64,000 bases of DNA from Macrosoma leucophasiata (GCA_036365455.1 JAWQUS010000032.1:13214001-13278000); one strand, 5' to 3'; positions 45,405 through 54,685 are shown, counted from the stretch's first letter. Translations and numbers: made by a program. The notes: a model not told the origin generated them from the sequence alone.

Positions 45405-48400
45405 GGACATGGCAAAACTATAAGGGTTCTTTGTTAACTACGGAACCCTAAGCTGCATCTTCACTGAGTTAGGCTATTAAACATTTACAAAAAAAATAGG
45501 GATTCTTAATAAAAATACAATAATGAATGTAACCTAAGTAGTGTAATGTAAATTTTTACTGGTGGTAGAGCTCCAGTGACGGAGCTCGCGGGCTTAGGCA
45601 CCACCGCATTACCTAATATACTTGCCGCTAAATGGTGGTGTTCAGCACTATCGTGTTCCGGTCAGGTGGTAATGTACGGCCCTGTAATTTCCGGCACAGA
45701 GGCATAACACCTTAGGCCTCAGGAGTGGCAACGCATCTGCATTTTGACCTTGGTCTTTGTGTGGGTGTCTATAGGCTGCAGTCATCACTTAACATCAATG
45801 TGAACTGCATGCTTGTTTGCCACTTCCATAACATAAAAAAAAAATAAAAAAATAAATAAAGGTGTGACAAAATTAGTTCTAAGAATACTTTATTATTTTC
45901 AAGTGATTTAATGAATTCTGAATCTTGAATCATATGCCCAGATAACTTAAGTAGATACACGCGGACGAAGTTGAGGGCAAAAGATAGTTAAGTATGCAAT
46001 AAGAAGATCTATCGAAATGGTAGTAGAGCTTGAGTGTTGGAATTCGTGGGCGTAGGCACCACGTACCACCGGATCATCTAATATATCTGCCGGTAAAAAC
46101 ATCGTGTTCCGGTTTTTTTTGGTGCAGATGTCTATAGACTGCGGTATTCATTTACCTACCATTGTGCACGACGTGTTGTTTATTTTATTTAAAGAAAAAT
46201 GGAAAGAAAAATTTGACTTCAGGCGAGACTTGAACTCGCGGCCACTGGGAATCTAGTCCAGGTGCTCTTCCAACTGAGCTACCAATTTGATATAAGATTT
46301 GACAAATCGAACAGGACTTCGGTAGCTCAGTTGGAAGAGCGGCTGGACTAGATTCCCAGTGGCCGCGACTTCAAGTCTCGCCTGAAGTCAAATTTTTCTT
46401 TACATTTTTCTTTAAATAAAATATATTTCACAAGCATGTGTTAATGCGAAATAATATAAGACATGTTGTTTGTTAAAAAAAAAACGATATTCATTAGACA
46501 TAATTTCGTGGTTTGAGTAGAAAAGAAGAGAGAAGGAGGGAGAGGGGCTTTATTTTATTTTTTCCTTAATTGAAGAGCTCAATATTCGTCTTCCTGGAGA
46601 ACATGTGGCTTAATCGTTTTGAAGAAAAATGGCTGTGGGGGACGAAAAGACAGGCAGACGAACAGACGCACGAATGATTAAAGGCTGTTTTTCCTTATCA
46701 AAAAAAAAATGTTTTCTTTAACAAAAATCATAGGTTGTACATTGTGGTGGGGGTCACCTTTTAAGTAAATAATAATACTTGTGTTAGGCGGCTCTTCCTT
46801 AATGATAACTTCTATGATTATCATCAAGTGTATTAAATAATTAAATCAAGTCTCATGTTTTATGAAAAACTTTAAACAGCCGAATGTAAAGTTGATGCCA
46901 AGCAACATAAACATCTATTATATCCGTGGAAATCAAAGAACCGTCCGCCTGTACAAAAATATTCAATTATAGCTTTTGTTACCACAGTGTTAAGTGCCCA
47001 TGTATAAAATCATATTTTTCCCATATCGTACATACCAGAATCAGAATCAGAAACTCATTTATTCATTTAGCGTGACAGGCACCTCTTATGACACGTCAAA
47101 AACAAACAAAATAAATTAAAGCGAATAACAATTGATATACATGTCAAACAAGATAAAAAATATATGTAAAGTCAAGAATATCACTAAGATAAAACTAAAT
47201 ATATATACCTACATGGAAATTCTACAAAGTATTGTAACTACCTATTTTTTTAACCATGTACGTAACTTTATCGACGTCATTGTCAATGAGAAGTTTTGTT
47301 GTCTGTTACAAATACATTATTATCTTTGGTAACATTTTTTAAATCCATGACGAATAATAGAACAAATTTCATAATTTTTTTAAATAAAATCATCACAAGT
47401 TGTTTATTTTGTCCAAACTATATTATTATATTATATAGTTCGGGCAATATTATACGAGTGTTTCACCAAAGTGGATGAATTTCGAACATAGGAGCCACAT
47501 TTCGAGAACCAATTTTTAAATAAAACGATCGTAGAGTTATATACCTATACTAGCGGCCCGCCCCGGCTTCGCCCGCGCTGCTCTTCTCCTATTAGTCATA
47601 GCGTAATGTAAGCTATCCTATCTCTCAAGTTGGATTGAACTGCTCATGGTGTGCGAATTTTATTATAATCGGTTAAGTGGTTTAGGAGTCCATTGAGGAC
47701 AAACATTGTGACACGAGATTTATATATATTAAGAAGATATATATTATTTTTGAAATCATTGACGACGACATTTTATTAAATAGGCGGTCTAGATATTTTT
47801 TATGCGCATTTTAAGAAATCAGTTCCGATCGGAAGTCCGGATATCCGGAAGTCCGGAAGTGCGAATTACGACGTAAGACGTTGCAATTTTTAATTATGAC
47901 AGATGATGTTGCTTGAAGGGTTAATAAGTTGCAAGTACGGTTGGTTTTAGATAATCTTATAAGTGTAATGTACGCGAAATAAAGCCGAAAAATTGCTTAA
48001 ATTATTAAAATTCACTCTCATGACATGTGTTATTGTGAAAAATACCATTAATACAATTCTAATAGGTATTAATAATTTACTGACCCGGCGACCGAATTTT
48101 GTCCCCCTGTCCCCCCTTCTGTCCTAGCAGCAATAACTAGCTAATTTTAAGACACATTGCAAGCTATTTTCTCATATCAAGCTATTAAAAAGACATTATA
48201 TGGCGAATACTAAAGCGTCACCTAATTGTTAATAGATACGGTAGTTAGAGGAAGACTTTTGACTCCACTTAAAATTAAATAAGCTTTCAGTATCCGGTCA
48301 AATTATCATCTGTGATGTTGTCGTCGCTAAGGTCAAGTTACTTAAAAATACATAAGGAGTCACAAAAAACTTACACAAAAATTGTGATAAGTACATATAA

Positions 48401-49280
48401 TGATTATTCAGCATGCCCGATGAAGTAAATGACCTTTCCAAGAATCAACAAAAAAAGTTAATTTACAAAAAATCTTAAAAAATCAGACGCCTTTGCACCT
48501 TTGCAGCGACTGTAAATGATATTAAAATTCACAAGTTTAAGGTGTTCATTTTGAGAAATCGGATATCGTTTGGTCGGTGGGCATGGCAAAGATTTTAATG
48601 CCTTTGAAGCCAGGCATTGCATTTAAATCTGTAGGGAATTATATTCCTTTTTAAGCGTAATGATTAATGTGAGATTTTGAATTAAGGTTAACTAAGTAAT
48701 TCTTTTATTTTTTAGCTGCCTCAGTGGCCTAGCGGTAGCAGGCCACTACTACAGTACTACCCTGGGGTTCTGGGTTCGATTCCCAGGCAGGGGACAGTCA
48801 GAGATAATGGTGTAAAGTCCTTTATCTCTGGGTCTATTGGGATTTTTCCATTTTCTGGACATTTCCCAATACCTCGAAGTTTGGTAATGTGCCCGGAGAT
48901 GGCAACAGGTTCGCCACCTGCTACATGGGCCAAAATGTAACCGGCGAATCGTGCGTGTTTGCATGTATGCTTGAATGCATGCATTTACCTCTGCCTACCC
49001 GTTCCGGGATTATAGGCGTGAAGTTACGTTTTTTTATTTTTCTTAGTTTTGAAAATCGTTAAGTACTTAACTGATAACTGTGCATTAAATAATTTGATAG
49101 TGGTAAATTAAAGAACTAAATCAGCTCACCCCAGTCATCAGGTAAATGAGGCTGCTTGCGAAGCCAATCCTTGATGGCTTCGAGGTCCCGTTCGCGAGTC
49201 GTCACATCCTCGTTTAATTCCACGCGGATCTTCTTCCACATTTCACCCGAAGGCTGGACTAAGGTTGCTGTAGACGCCAT
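38184..49280 (-). CDS. CRAL-TRIO domain lipid-binding protein, complete, 7 coding exons
   Basis: Joined exons (49130-49280, 43822-43981, 42854-42912, 41213-41409, 39651-39761, 39162-39264, 38184-38335) total 933 bases and give 310 residues plus stop with no break. Every junction has GT and AG. Residues about 10-75 are the helical CRAL-TRIO N-terminal region, including MTFLRGCSFSLEK and LDMYFTMRAACPEFF. About 100-260 is the lipid-binding fold, with DIYILDAS, the tract around KKFLICVQEAYPVKLKEVHV, and LPFEYGGNGG, matching the family's conserved LPxEYGG. Family members shuttle hydrophobic ligands (tocopherol, retinoids, phosphoinositides) in the cytosol; this ligand is not predictable. About 300 residues is usual for insect members. 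The start lies 4 bases after an acceptor (CAG at 49285-49287), implying an upstream untranslated exon. Introns are 0.4-5.1 kb and full of repeats. Its paralogue lies downstream at the left of the window. Confidence 0.93.
38826..39021 (-). mobile_element. tRNA-derived SINE, family V
   Basis: Minus-strand head gacgacccggttagttcagc with B box GGTTCGATCCC. Body caaatatttgtatggcc and gttgtagatgtacaacg. It lies in intron 6 of CRAL-TRIO gene 2. Second copy at 57893-58092. Confidence 0.75.
39162..39264 (-). CDS. CRAL-TRIO gene 2, coding exon 6
   Basis: It encodes IFIHSDINGIYEHVPQEM then LPFEYGGNGGSLDD, which contains the family's conserved LPxEYGG segment. It ends in phase 1 before GTAAGT. Confidence 0.9.
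39352..39490 (+). repeat. family T SINE, head only
   Basis: aactgtctcagtagcc, ggttcggttctcgggtc and tcagagataaaggtgt. In intron 5 of CRAL-TRIO gene 2. Confidence 0.6.
39651..39761 (-). CDS. CRAL-TRIO gene 2, coding exon 5
   Basis: This 111-base, phase 0-0 exon encodes EAYPVKLKEVHVINTSAI through FLKDKIKNR, a core strand and helix of the fold. The acceptor is CAG at 39762-39764 and the donor GTAGGT at 39645-39650. Confidence 0.9.
39880..40065 (-). repeat. cccgccccggcttcgcc repeat
   Basis: Inverse of 24830-25025, in intron 4 of CRAL-TRIO gene 2. Confidence 0.72.
40838..41136 (-). repeat. family A repeat, full length
   Basis: Near-consensus copy running up to the 3' end of exon 4 of CRAL-TRIO gene 2 (about 77 bases away, inside intron 4). 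It has a long A tail (minus strand). Confidence 0.82.
41213..41409 (-). CDS. CRAL-TRIO gene 2, coding exon 4
   Basis: This 197-base exon carries the first half of the CRAL-TRIO fold: LSDAFKIALMVGDIRLKEE, GGDIYILDAS, KKFLICVQ. It ends in phase 0 before GTAAG. It aligns without gaps to 25-221 of the paralogue. Confidence 0.93.
41500..42065 (-). repeat. ttccgtag-family repeat
   Basis: aaaactataagggttcattt and cggacggacatggc near the right end. Intron 3 of CRAL-TRIO gene 2. Confidence 0.55.
42090..42560. repeat. inverted-repeat element (tcgatgtgcaatatt)
   Basis: gccgaa-tcctaaggtcgatgtgc near 42115 recurs at 42528-42560. gagcgttatctct (42382) and agataacgctcta (42501) are inverted. Related scraps lie at 14590 and 16370-16460. 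Confidence 0.45.
42854..42912 (-). CDS. CRAL-TRIO gene 2, coding exon 3 (59 bases)
   Basis: This microexon encodes QGAPLPGLTPNGRRVTICRG between a polypyrimidine-CAG acceptor and a GTACCT donor. It is too short to see as an open frame. It was found by phase and by its match to 2955-3013 (QGPPLPGVTPTGRRVTLVRG). Confidence 0.9.
42978..43152 (+). repeat. family A repeat, 5'-truncated
   Basis: It starts ctggtggtcatgtacggc and ends cattacataaaaaaa-type, followed by a partial duplicate of the tail (43162-43200). Confidence 0.7.
43203..43497. repeat. gccgaaag-family repeat, longest copy
   Basis: gccgaaagaagtccactgct, agaatatgccataatcgcc and gggcggtagggttgtcacg. Diverged copies lie at 3163 and 4968. 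Intron 2 of CRAL-TRIO gene 2. Confidence 0.55.
43512..43795 (-). repeat. family A repeat
   Basis: Near full-length minus-strand copy ending 27 bases before exon 2 of CRAL-TRIO gene 2, so it lies next to a splice donor. Confidence 0.8.
43822..43981 (-). CDS. CRAL-TRIO gene 2, coding exon 2
   Basis: This 160-base exon encodes MMTFLRGCSFSLEKTKKK and LDMYFTMRAACPEFF. The acceptor is CAG at 43982-43984 and the donor GTAAGT at 43816-43821. It has the same length and phases as exon 2 of the left-hand paralogue. Confidence 0.92.
44187..44968 (-). pseudogene. mariner transposase with internal deletion
   Basis: MSESNEEIRYILKFYYKKGK starts at 44968. After DAPRS a deletion removes the second DNA-binding helix region and shifts the frame. 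The rest reads KKLDIWVPHELTERN, ITGDEKWITY, FHHDNARPHTS and SPDLAHSDFHLF, so all three catalytic Asp positions survive. The natural C-terminus is missing. Confidence 0.88.
44187..45151 (-). mobile_element. mariner element, 3'-truncated
   Basis: The 5' terminal repeat is at 45136-45150 (ctttttccccaacct). The 3' end is lost at 44187. It sits in intron 1 of CRAL-TRIO gene 2, in the same orientation as the gene. Confidence 0.85.
45155..45455 (-). repeat. ttccgtag-family repeat
   Basis: A (gaca)n tract at 45372-45405 and actataagggttctttg. It directly follows the mariner end. Confidence 0.6.
45553..45845 (+). repeat. family A repeat, near-consensus
   Basis: ttactggtggtagagctcc, cagtgacggagctcgcggg and tail cataacataaaaaaaa. 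Best plus-strand copy. Confidence 0.85.
46216..46281 (-). tRNA. tRNA-like unit 5, diverged
   Basis: gacttcaggcgagact at the 3' end and gagctacc at the 5' end (read on plus). The acceptor stem is damaged at its 5' side, so it is a pseudo-tRNA. Confidence 0.4.
46315..46390 (+). tRNA. tRNA-like unit 6
   Basis: ACTTCGG start, A box TAGCTCAGTTGG, T arm with cttcaag, CTGAAGT end and TTTTT after it. Confidence 0.45.
47037..47203 (-). repeat. LINE family L, 3' end fragment
   Basis: cagaatcagaaactcattta and gacaggcacctcttatgac match 13016-13180 nearly exactly. Confidence 0.7.
47548..47745 (+). repeat. cccgccccggcttcgcc repeat
   Basis: Near-identical to 24830-25025. Confidence 0.75.
47750..48710. 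other. intron 1 of CRAL-TRIO gene 2, unique DNA
   Basis: A short palindromic patch (ggaagtccggatatccgg) at 47840. No exon seen. Confidence 0.4.
48715..49032 (+). mobile_element. tRNA-derived SINE, family T, full length
   Basis: Head gctgcctcagtggcctagcg. A box TGGCCTAGCGG and B box GGTTCGATTCC are both intact. It ends about 100 bases from the donor of exon 1 of CRAL-TRIO gene 2. Confidence 0.85.
49130..49280 (-). CDS. CRAL-TRIO gene 2, coding exon 1
   Basis: It encodes MASTATLVQPSGEMWKKIR through LPDDW and ends in phase 1 before a GTGAGC donor. The ATG is preceded by AAAC and a splice acceptor, as in the paralogue. The N-terminal CRAL-TRIO helices start here. Confidence 0.9.
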
Positions 49281-49486
49281 GTTTCTGAAATATTTAAAGA
49301 TTATTTTTATTATTAAAATTACAAACAATTTGGTTTGAGTTAAAAGGTATATAAGGTATCGACTTATCATCGTGATTCATATAGCAAAAAGAAAAGTCTC
49401 AAAAAAAGTCTCAAAAATCTTTCTTATTTTATACTAGCTGAGCACGCGACTCCGTCCGCGTGAGAATGTACAGCTAGTAAATAAAT

Positions 49487-49749
49487 AAAGCCACCCCCTC
49501 CCCCTCCTTCTCCCCTCTTCTACTCAAACCATGATATTATGTCTAATGAATATCGTTTCTTAACAAACAACATGTTGTTCACATTGGTAGGTAAATGAAT
49601 ACCGCAGTCTATAGACATCTACACAAAATCAAACTGGAACACGATGTTTTTACCGGCAGATAGATTAGATGATCCGGTGGTGCGTGGTGCCTACGCCCGC
49701 GAATACCAACACTCGAGCTCTACTACCATTTCGATAGATGCTTCTTATT
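49487..49749 (-). repeat. inverted-repeat partner of 45999-46555 (empty site)
   Basis: Lacks the tRNA-like insertion. Holds the same diverged family A body. It lies just upstream of the first coding exon of CRAL-TRIO gene 2. Confidence 0.8.
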
Positions 49750-49965
49750 ACTTACTAGCTGTGCCCGCGACTTCGCTCGCGTGAGAATTTATGATTGTTC
49801 AGTATTTACCCGGACAAAGTCGTGGGCGCAGCTAGTATAAAAGTAGCCTAAGTTACTCCTTATTACATAAGCTATCTGCCAGTGAAAGTCCCCTCAAAAT
49901 CGGTAGAGCCGTTCCCGAGATTAGCTGGAACAGACAGACAGACAGACAAACAAAAATTGTAAGAA
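49750..49965 (+). repeat. ctagctgtgcccgcgacttcg repeat
   Basis: gtgcccgcgacttcgctcgc, gtgggcgcagctagtataaa, ttattacataagctatctgc and a (gaca)n tail. Copies at 57052-57260 and inverted at 63370-63545. Confidence 0.72.
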
Positions 49966-50426
49966 ATGTTGTTTATGCATTTAGCAAAAAGCGGTTATTT
50001 TTATATTGCAAATAGACACTCCAATTTTATTTATTTGTGTAGATGTATAGATAAATAATTTCGTCGTACTTTAACAAATATTCGAAAAAATACTCCCTAT
50101 TGTTATGATCGTCCTTGGATGTACCTATCGCTTCTGCCATTATTTTTATATATATTCGCTAAATATGTAGATTTGAAGTACTAGTGTACTTGCCACTATC
50201 ATTAGCTTGATTAAAAAAATAATCTGCGGAAACATGTTGCAACTGTTAAGTTTAAGTGATACATTGAAAAATGTTGTCCCATGCAGGTATCTATGATTTT
50301 CCAGAAAGTGGTTGGACTGGATTGGTTGCCGTTCTCAGAGCTATTTCATCATAACACCGGTTCTGAACATTCAATTCAATATATCTTAAAGTTCAATGTA
50401 TTTCTATAGACTGTGGTAACTACTAA

Positions 50427-50716
50427 CTTTTACTGGTGGTAGAGCTCCAGTGACGGAGCTCGCGGGCGTAGGCACCACCATATTACCTAATAAACATGCC
50501 ACTCAATGGTAGTGTTCAGCACTACCGTGTTCCGCTCAGGTGGTAATGTACGGCCCTGTAATTTCCGACACAGAAGCATAACACCTTATGCCTCAGGAGT
50601 GGTATTGCACCTGCATTTTGACCTTGGTCTTTGTATCGATGACTATAGGCTGCAGTCATCACTTAACATCAATGTGAACTGTATGCTTGTTTGTCACTTC
50701 CATTACATTAAAAAAG
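50427..50716 (+). repeat. family A repeat, full length
   Basis: ttactggtggtagagctcc start, cattacattaaaaaa end. Confidence 0.8.
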
Positions 50717-50814
50717 GATAAGTACTTACCTATTTTATGTTTCTTTTAAAGTTTTATATCAAAACAAATTTGAAATACTCTTGTGGAATATTATTTAGTT
50801 ATCTTACTACTATT

Positions 50815-51183
50815 ATAATAATAATAATGGCAACCCATTATACGTCCCACTGCTGGGCACGAGTCTCTCCCTTTTTTTTGGGGGGAGGCCTGGAGCTTAC
50901 TCCACCACGCTGCTCCAATGCGGATTGGTGGAGGTGGGTGGGTTAGTGGCCAACCCACTGTCGGATGTTTTCAAACCGCCCATAAGGCCTCCGACGAGGT
51001 TTAACGACTGCTATCCATCGATAGCAACCGGGACCGACGGTTTAACGTGCCCTCCGAAGCACAGAAACGCGCATTTAATTTGCCACTGGCGGTCACCCAT
51101 CACACTACACGACCGCGCCCGTAGTGCTTAACCGAGCAGATCGCTTACGATCTACACCAGCCGCTGGGCCATGCGCGCTTCAT
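50815..51183 (-). mobile_element. 5S-like SINE, full length
   Basis: Minus-strand copy with an (ATT)n tail at 50815-50828 and an intact ggttaagcactacgggcg head. Confidence 0.8.
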
Positions 51184-51317
51184 TACTACTATTATAAATG
51201 TGAAAGTATAGGTTTTTGTTTGTTTGTGTATTGCTCAATCACAATAAAGCGGGTGATTTGATGAAATTTTGTTCACATGTACATAGGATACTTCTTATTC
51301 AGGTAAGTAGGTGATGT

Positions 51318-51531
51318 AGAATCAGAATCAGAATCAGAAACTCATCTATTCATTTAGGGTGACAGGCACCTCTTATGACACATCAAAAACAAACAAAATA
51401 AATTAAAGTGAATAATAATTGACATACATGTCATAAGCTCATTGTACATGTTAAACAAGATAAAAAATATATGTATAGTCAAGAATATCACTAAGATAAA
51501 ACTAAATATAATATGCTAATGTAAAAAGTGT
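51318..51531 (-). repeat. LINE family L, 3' end fragment
   Basis: aatcagaatcagaaactcat and gacaggcacctcttatgac. The (ttctga)n tail is at the left. Confidence 0.7.
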
Positions 51532-51724
51532 ATCAGTAGAATGTCTCATTTCTCCATTACCATTGTAGCGACATGCGACACCGTCAACATTTTTTGTAAG
51601 CTTTCATGCAACTACGGACTGGACACGGGGAACGACTGAGTAGTTGCATGAAAGTTTAAAAAAAATGTTGACGGTGTCGCATGTCGCTACAAGGGTAAAG
51701 GGGAAATGAGACATTCTACTGATA
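51532..51724. repeat. nested palindrome: 130-bp hairpin within duplicated LINE sequence
   Basis: The core 51563-51692 has arms starting ttgtagcgacatgcgacacc. Outside it, atcagtagaatgtctcattt and its inverse extend the symmetry. Confidence 0.82.
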
Positions 51725-51725
51725 T

Positions 51726-53005
51726 AATAGGTCGGGGAAAAAGTCTTTTCGCATTATAGTATGTATGAAATTGTAATAAAATCTCTTTGGCTGTAGTATT
51801 TGTATCTGGCTGATTTTGGTATCATTGAAAGTTAAAATTTTAAAGAACATAATTCCAAATTCAAATTAGGTAATTGTGTGATTTTCATTTGTTTTTCGTA
51901 CTGTCAAGATGAGTGAATCTAATGAAGAAATTCGATACATTTTAAAATTTTACTACAAAAAAGGTAAAAATGCAACGCAAGCCGCGAAAAAAATTTGCCT
52001 GTGAGAGTAGCACAAATTTGGTTTAAGCGTTTTCAATCCGGAAATTTTGATGTCCAAGATGCACCTCGCTCTGGTCGCCCTATTACGGATAAAATTGAAG
52101 GCCATTTTTGAAAAAGTGGAGCAAGGACATATCAGTAGTTACGACGTAGCTGAAGAACTGAGAATTGATCACCAAACAGTTTCGGCGCATTTGAAAAAAG
52201 CTGGGTACAAAAAAAGCTCGATATTTGGGTACCTCACAAGCTCACTGAAAGAAACCTAATGAAGCTCACTGAAAGAAACCTAGTGTACTCATTAGTGATT
52301 CTTTATTACGACGTAATGAAACCGAATCATTTTTGAAGAAGCTGATAACTGGTGATGAATAGTGGATCACGTACGACAAGAACGTGCAAAAACGGTCGTG
52401 GTCAAAGGCCGGTCAGGCTTCACAGACTGTGGCGAAACCCGGGTTAACTCGCAATAAGGTGATGTTGTGTGTGTGGTGGGATTGGAAGGGCATTATTCAT
52501 TATGAGCTATTACCACCAGGCAGGACTATCGATTCTGAACTCTACTGCGAACAACTGATGAGATTAATTAAAGCAAGAAGTTGAGAGAAAGCGGCCAGAA
52601 TTGATCAACAGAAGGGGTGTGGTGTTTCATCATGATAACGCTAGACCTCACACATCTATAGGCACTCAGCAAAAATTAAGAGAGTTTGGCTGGGAGGTGT
52701 TAATGCATCCGCCGTATAGTCCTGACCTTGCACCTTCAGATTTCCACCTGTTTCGGTCTCTTCAGAATTCTTAATGCAATGTTAGGTTAACATCACGAGA
52801 GGACTGCCAAATCCACTTGTCGCGGTATTTTGATGAGAAGTCCCAAAATTATTATAGCAATGGGATCATGTCCCTACCTTCAAGATGGCAAAAGGTTATC
52901 AAACAAAATGGTACATACATACTTTAGTTAAATTTAAATAAACTATATTAAAAAATGTTTTGAATTATCTTAAATAATGCGAAGAAACTTTTTCCCCATA
53001 TAAAA
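51726..53005 (+). mobile_element. mariner element, decayed but near full length
   Basis: 5' end ataggtcggggaaaaagtct; 3' end gaagaaactttttcccc at about 52980-52996. It includes 5' UTR, transposase remains and 3' UTR. Confidence 0.87.
51909..52773 (+). pseudogene. mariner transposase, multiple lesions
   Basis: MSESNEEIRYILKFYYKKGK starts at 51909. A deletion breaks the helix-turn-helix at about 51997. Later pieces (HISSYDVAEELRIDH; LLPPGRTIDSELYCEQ; SPDLAPSDFHLF) lie in different frames. A 20-base direct duplication (agctcactgaaagaaaccta) is at 52238-52282. The GDEKW motif has a stop in place of Lys. Confidence 0.88.
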
Positions 53006-53021
53006 AATTGTATATAAAGTA

Positions 53022-53060
53022 TAAGGTTGGGGAAAAAGTTTCTTCCCCAACCTTATACTT
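53022..53060. repeat. back-to-back mariner ends
   Basis: gtataaggttggggaaaaag is followed at once by its inverted end (ttccccaaccttatac), with nothing between. Confidence 0.8.
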
Positions 53061-53820
53061 TTTACATTAGGTAATAATTGTAGGTAACAAATGTACCTAC
53101 TACTAGTGTAGTTTTGTTTATATGCACAGCGCGTGTGAAGAAACCAGACGAACATATTCGCGAGGATCTGATAAATGTAAACATAGAATATGTTGAATAA
53201 GTATCAGCATCGCTGACTGTGTTTTTATTTTTTTTATTAGCGTTATTATGGTTAACAATGATACGTGATTACAATGATTTACTGTCTTATCATCCGATTT
53301 AACTAGGTACGTCTTCATAAAGGTAAAATTGCTGTTGACTTTCAAACTTTGCACTTTAACTTAAGTATCATAACAGGAAGTAGTTGTAAGGATATTTAAA
53401 TAGTAATTTTATTTTACATGTCAAGTTCATTTTTGAATAGTTTTTGACGAACAAAGGAGATTGACTAATTTTGTATGAGAGTTCGCCCTTCTTGCGTCTC
53501 GACGGGATTATTCGCAAAATATAGGCAATATCGTAAGTAATGCGTGCGTAAAAAAGAAAAAGTATGATTAGCAGTTTTTAAAAAAAACAGCATACTGAAC
53601 TTTTGTTTATTTTGAGGTTAAGTTTTGTGTGGTGTATCTGCCAGAGGTTACTCAAATAAGCGAAGACTTTTTTAAAGTATTGTGTAGCATCTTAGCTGTT
53701 TTACTTACATTCAGTGTTATAGTTTAGCCGCATGGTGTAGCCATGGTTTTTTTCCAGTCAAACATTAAATACTCAACAATTAATGTATTAAATAATTAAA
53801 TATAATAATTAATTAAATAA
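53060..53820. other. intergenic AT-rich DNA
   Basis: No gene or clear repeat. Confidence 0.4.
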
Positions 53821-53824
53821 AATG

Positions 53825-53903
53825 TTTGCCGCTTCATGATAGTAAAAAGTGAGACATTTATATGAAATGTCTCACTTTTTACTATCATGAAGCGGCAAAC
53901 AGA
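53825..53903. repeat. perfect 37-bp hairpin
   Basis: tgtttgccgcttcatgatag continues to gtgagacattt and returns exactly inverted after a five-base loop (atatg). No mismatch in either arm. Noncoding. Confidence 0.92.
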
Positions 53904-54084
53904 ATACTAGATATTTATTTATTAATGAATTTGATCTAAGTCAAAGCTAAGGTACTGTACAAATTGTATCCACTTGATACTAGTGATTATACAAGACAAA
54001 TAGTAAATATGAATAATGTATTTCGTTGAATATCGATAGTAAAGCAATCGATGGTTGAAATCGGCAATAATAATTATAATAGTA

Positions 54085-54141
54085 TGGCATTTGCAGAAAT
54101 TTAGATAATAGGCTGTTGTCTAAATTTCTGCAAGAGCCATA
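54085..54141. repeat. short imperfect hairpin
   Basis: tggc-tttgcagaaatttaga pairs with tctaaatttctgca-gcca across a 13-base loop. Confidence 0.75.
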
Positions 54142-54685
54142 CACTCGGGGGTGGAAGTGTCTAAAGGCATAATAGCGGGGAAGTCCGCTCCGAGCTCGAG
54201 ATTACTCGCTCGTGATGGTGAAACCGGGGCCACACCTCTCGACACCCCCAGCCTCTCTCAACAGTGTTGCCCCCCGTCGACCATCGGGTTGGCTGTTTGG
54301 GGGGCCCACCAAGGAGAGGCGAGTCACCACCTGCCTAAAGTAGGATTCGATAATGTGAGATGTTGAATATAGGCAGGTGCCGGATCTCACTCCATAGGCC
54401 CAGCCAGCTAGTCCCCCCAGTTCACCCACATAGGCCAAAGTTTGGCGAATCACTTATCATTACAATAGTCCCATTATATTCTGCGGGGTCTGTCTGTGCC
54501 TGTATTAACTATTGATGCAGTCAGAGAGAGGTCCCGCCGAATATAACCCATTACAAAGTAGATCAAAATTCTCGAAAGGGCCTCTACGTGTTGGACCCCC
54601 CATGTCCCCGCGCAAGCCTGACAAAGGTCCGGGGTTCAAATTGGACCCCGTGCTGACGAGAGACATAATAATAATAATAATGGCA
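54142..54685 (+). mobile_element. GC-rich LINE 3' end with (ATA)n tail
   Basis: GC-rich noncoding block ending gacataataataataataat. Its last 80 bases match 3540-3625 inverted. It resembles a LINE 3' UTR with a short-repeat tail. Clade not determined. Confidence 0.55.

Larger units (their letters stand above)
46183..46465. mobile_element. tRNA-like pair inserted with target duplication
   Basis: Head-to-head tRNA-like units at 46216-46281 (minus) and 46315-46390 (plus). Flanking near-identical tracts acgtgttgttt and acatgttgttt are the target duplication. The uninterrupted site exists at about 49560-49575 (inverted). Confidence 0.78.
45999..46555 (+). repeat. inverted-repeat partner of 49487-49749
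   Basis: aataagaag, tctatcgaaatggtagtaga, then a diverged family A body, then cgatattcattagacataat and gtttgagtagaa. All return inverted at 49487-49749. This copy is longer because of the tRNA-like insertion. Confidence 0.8.
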
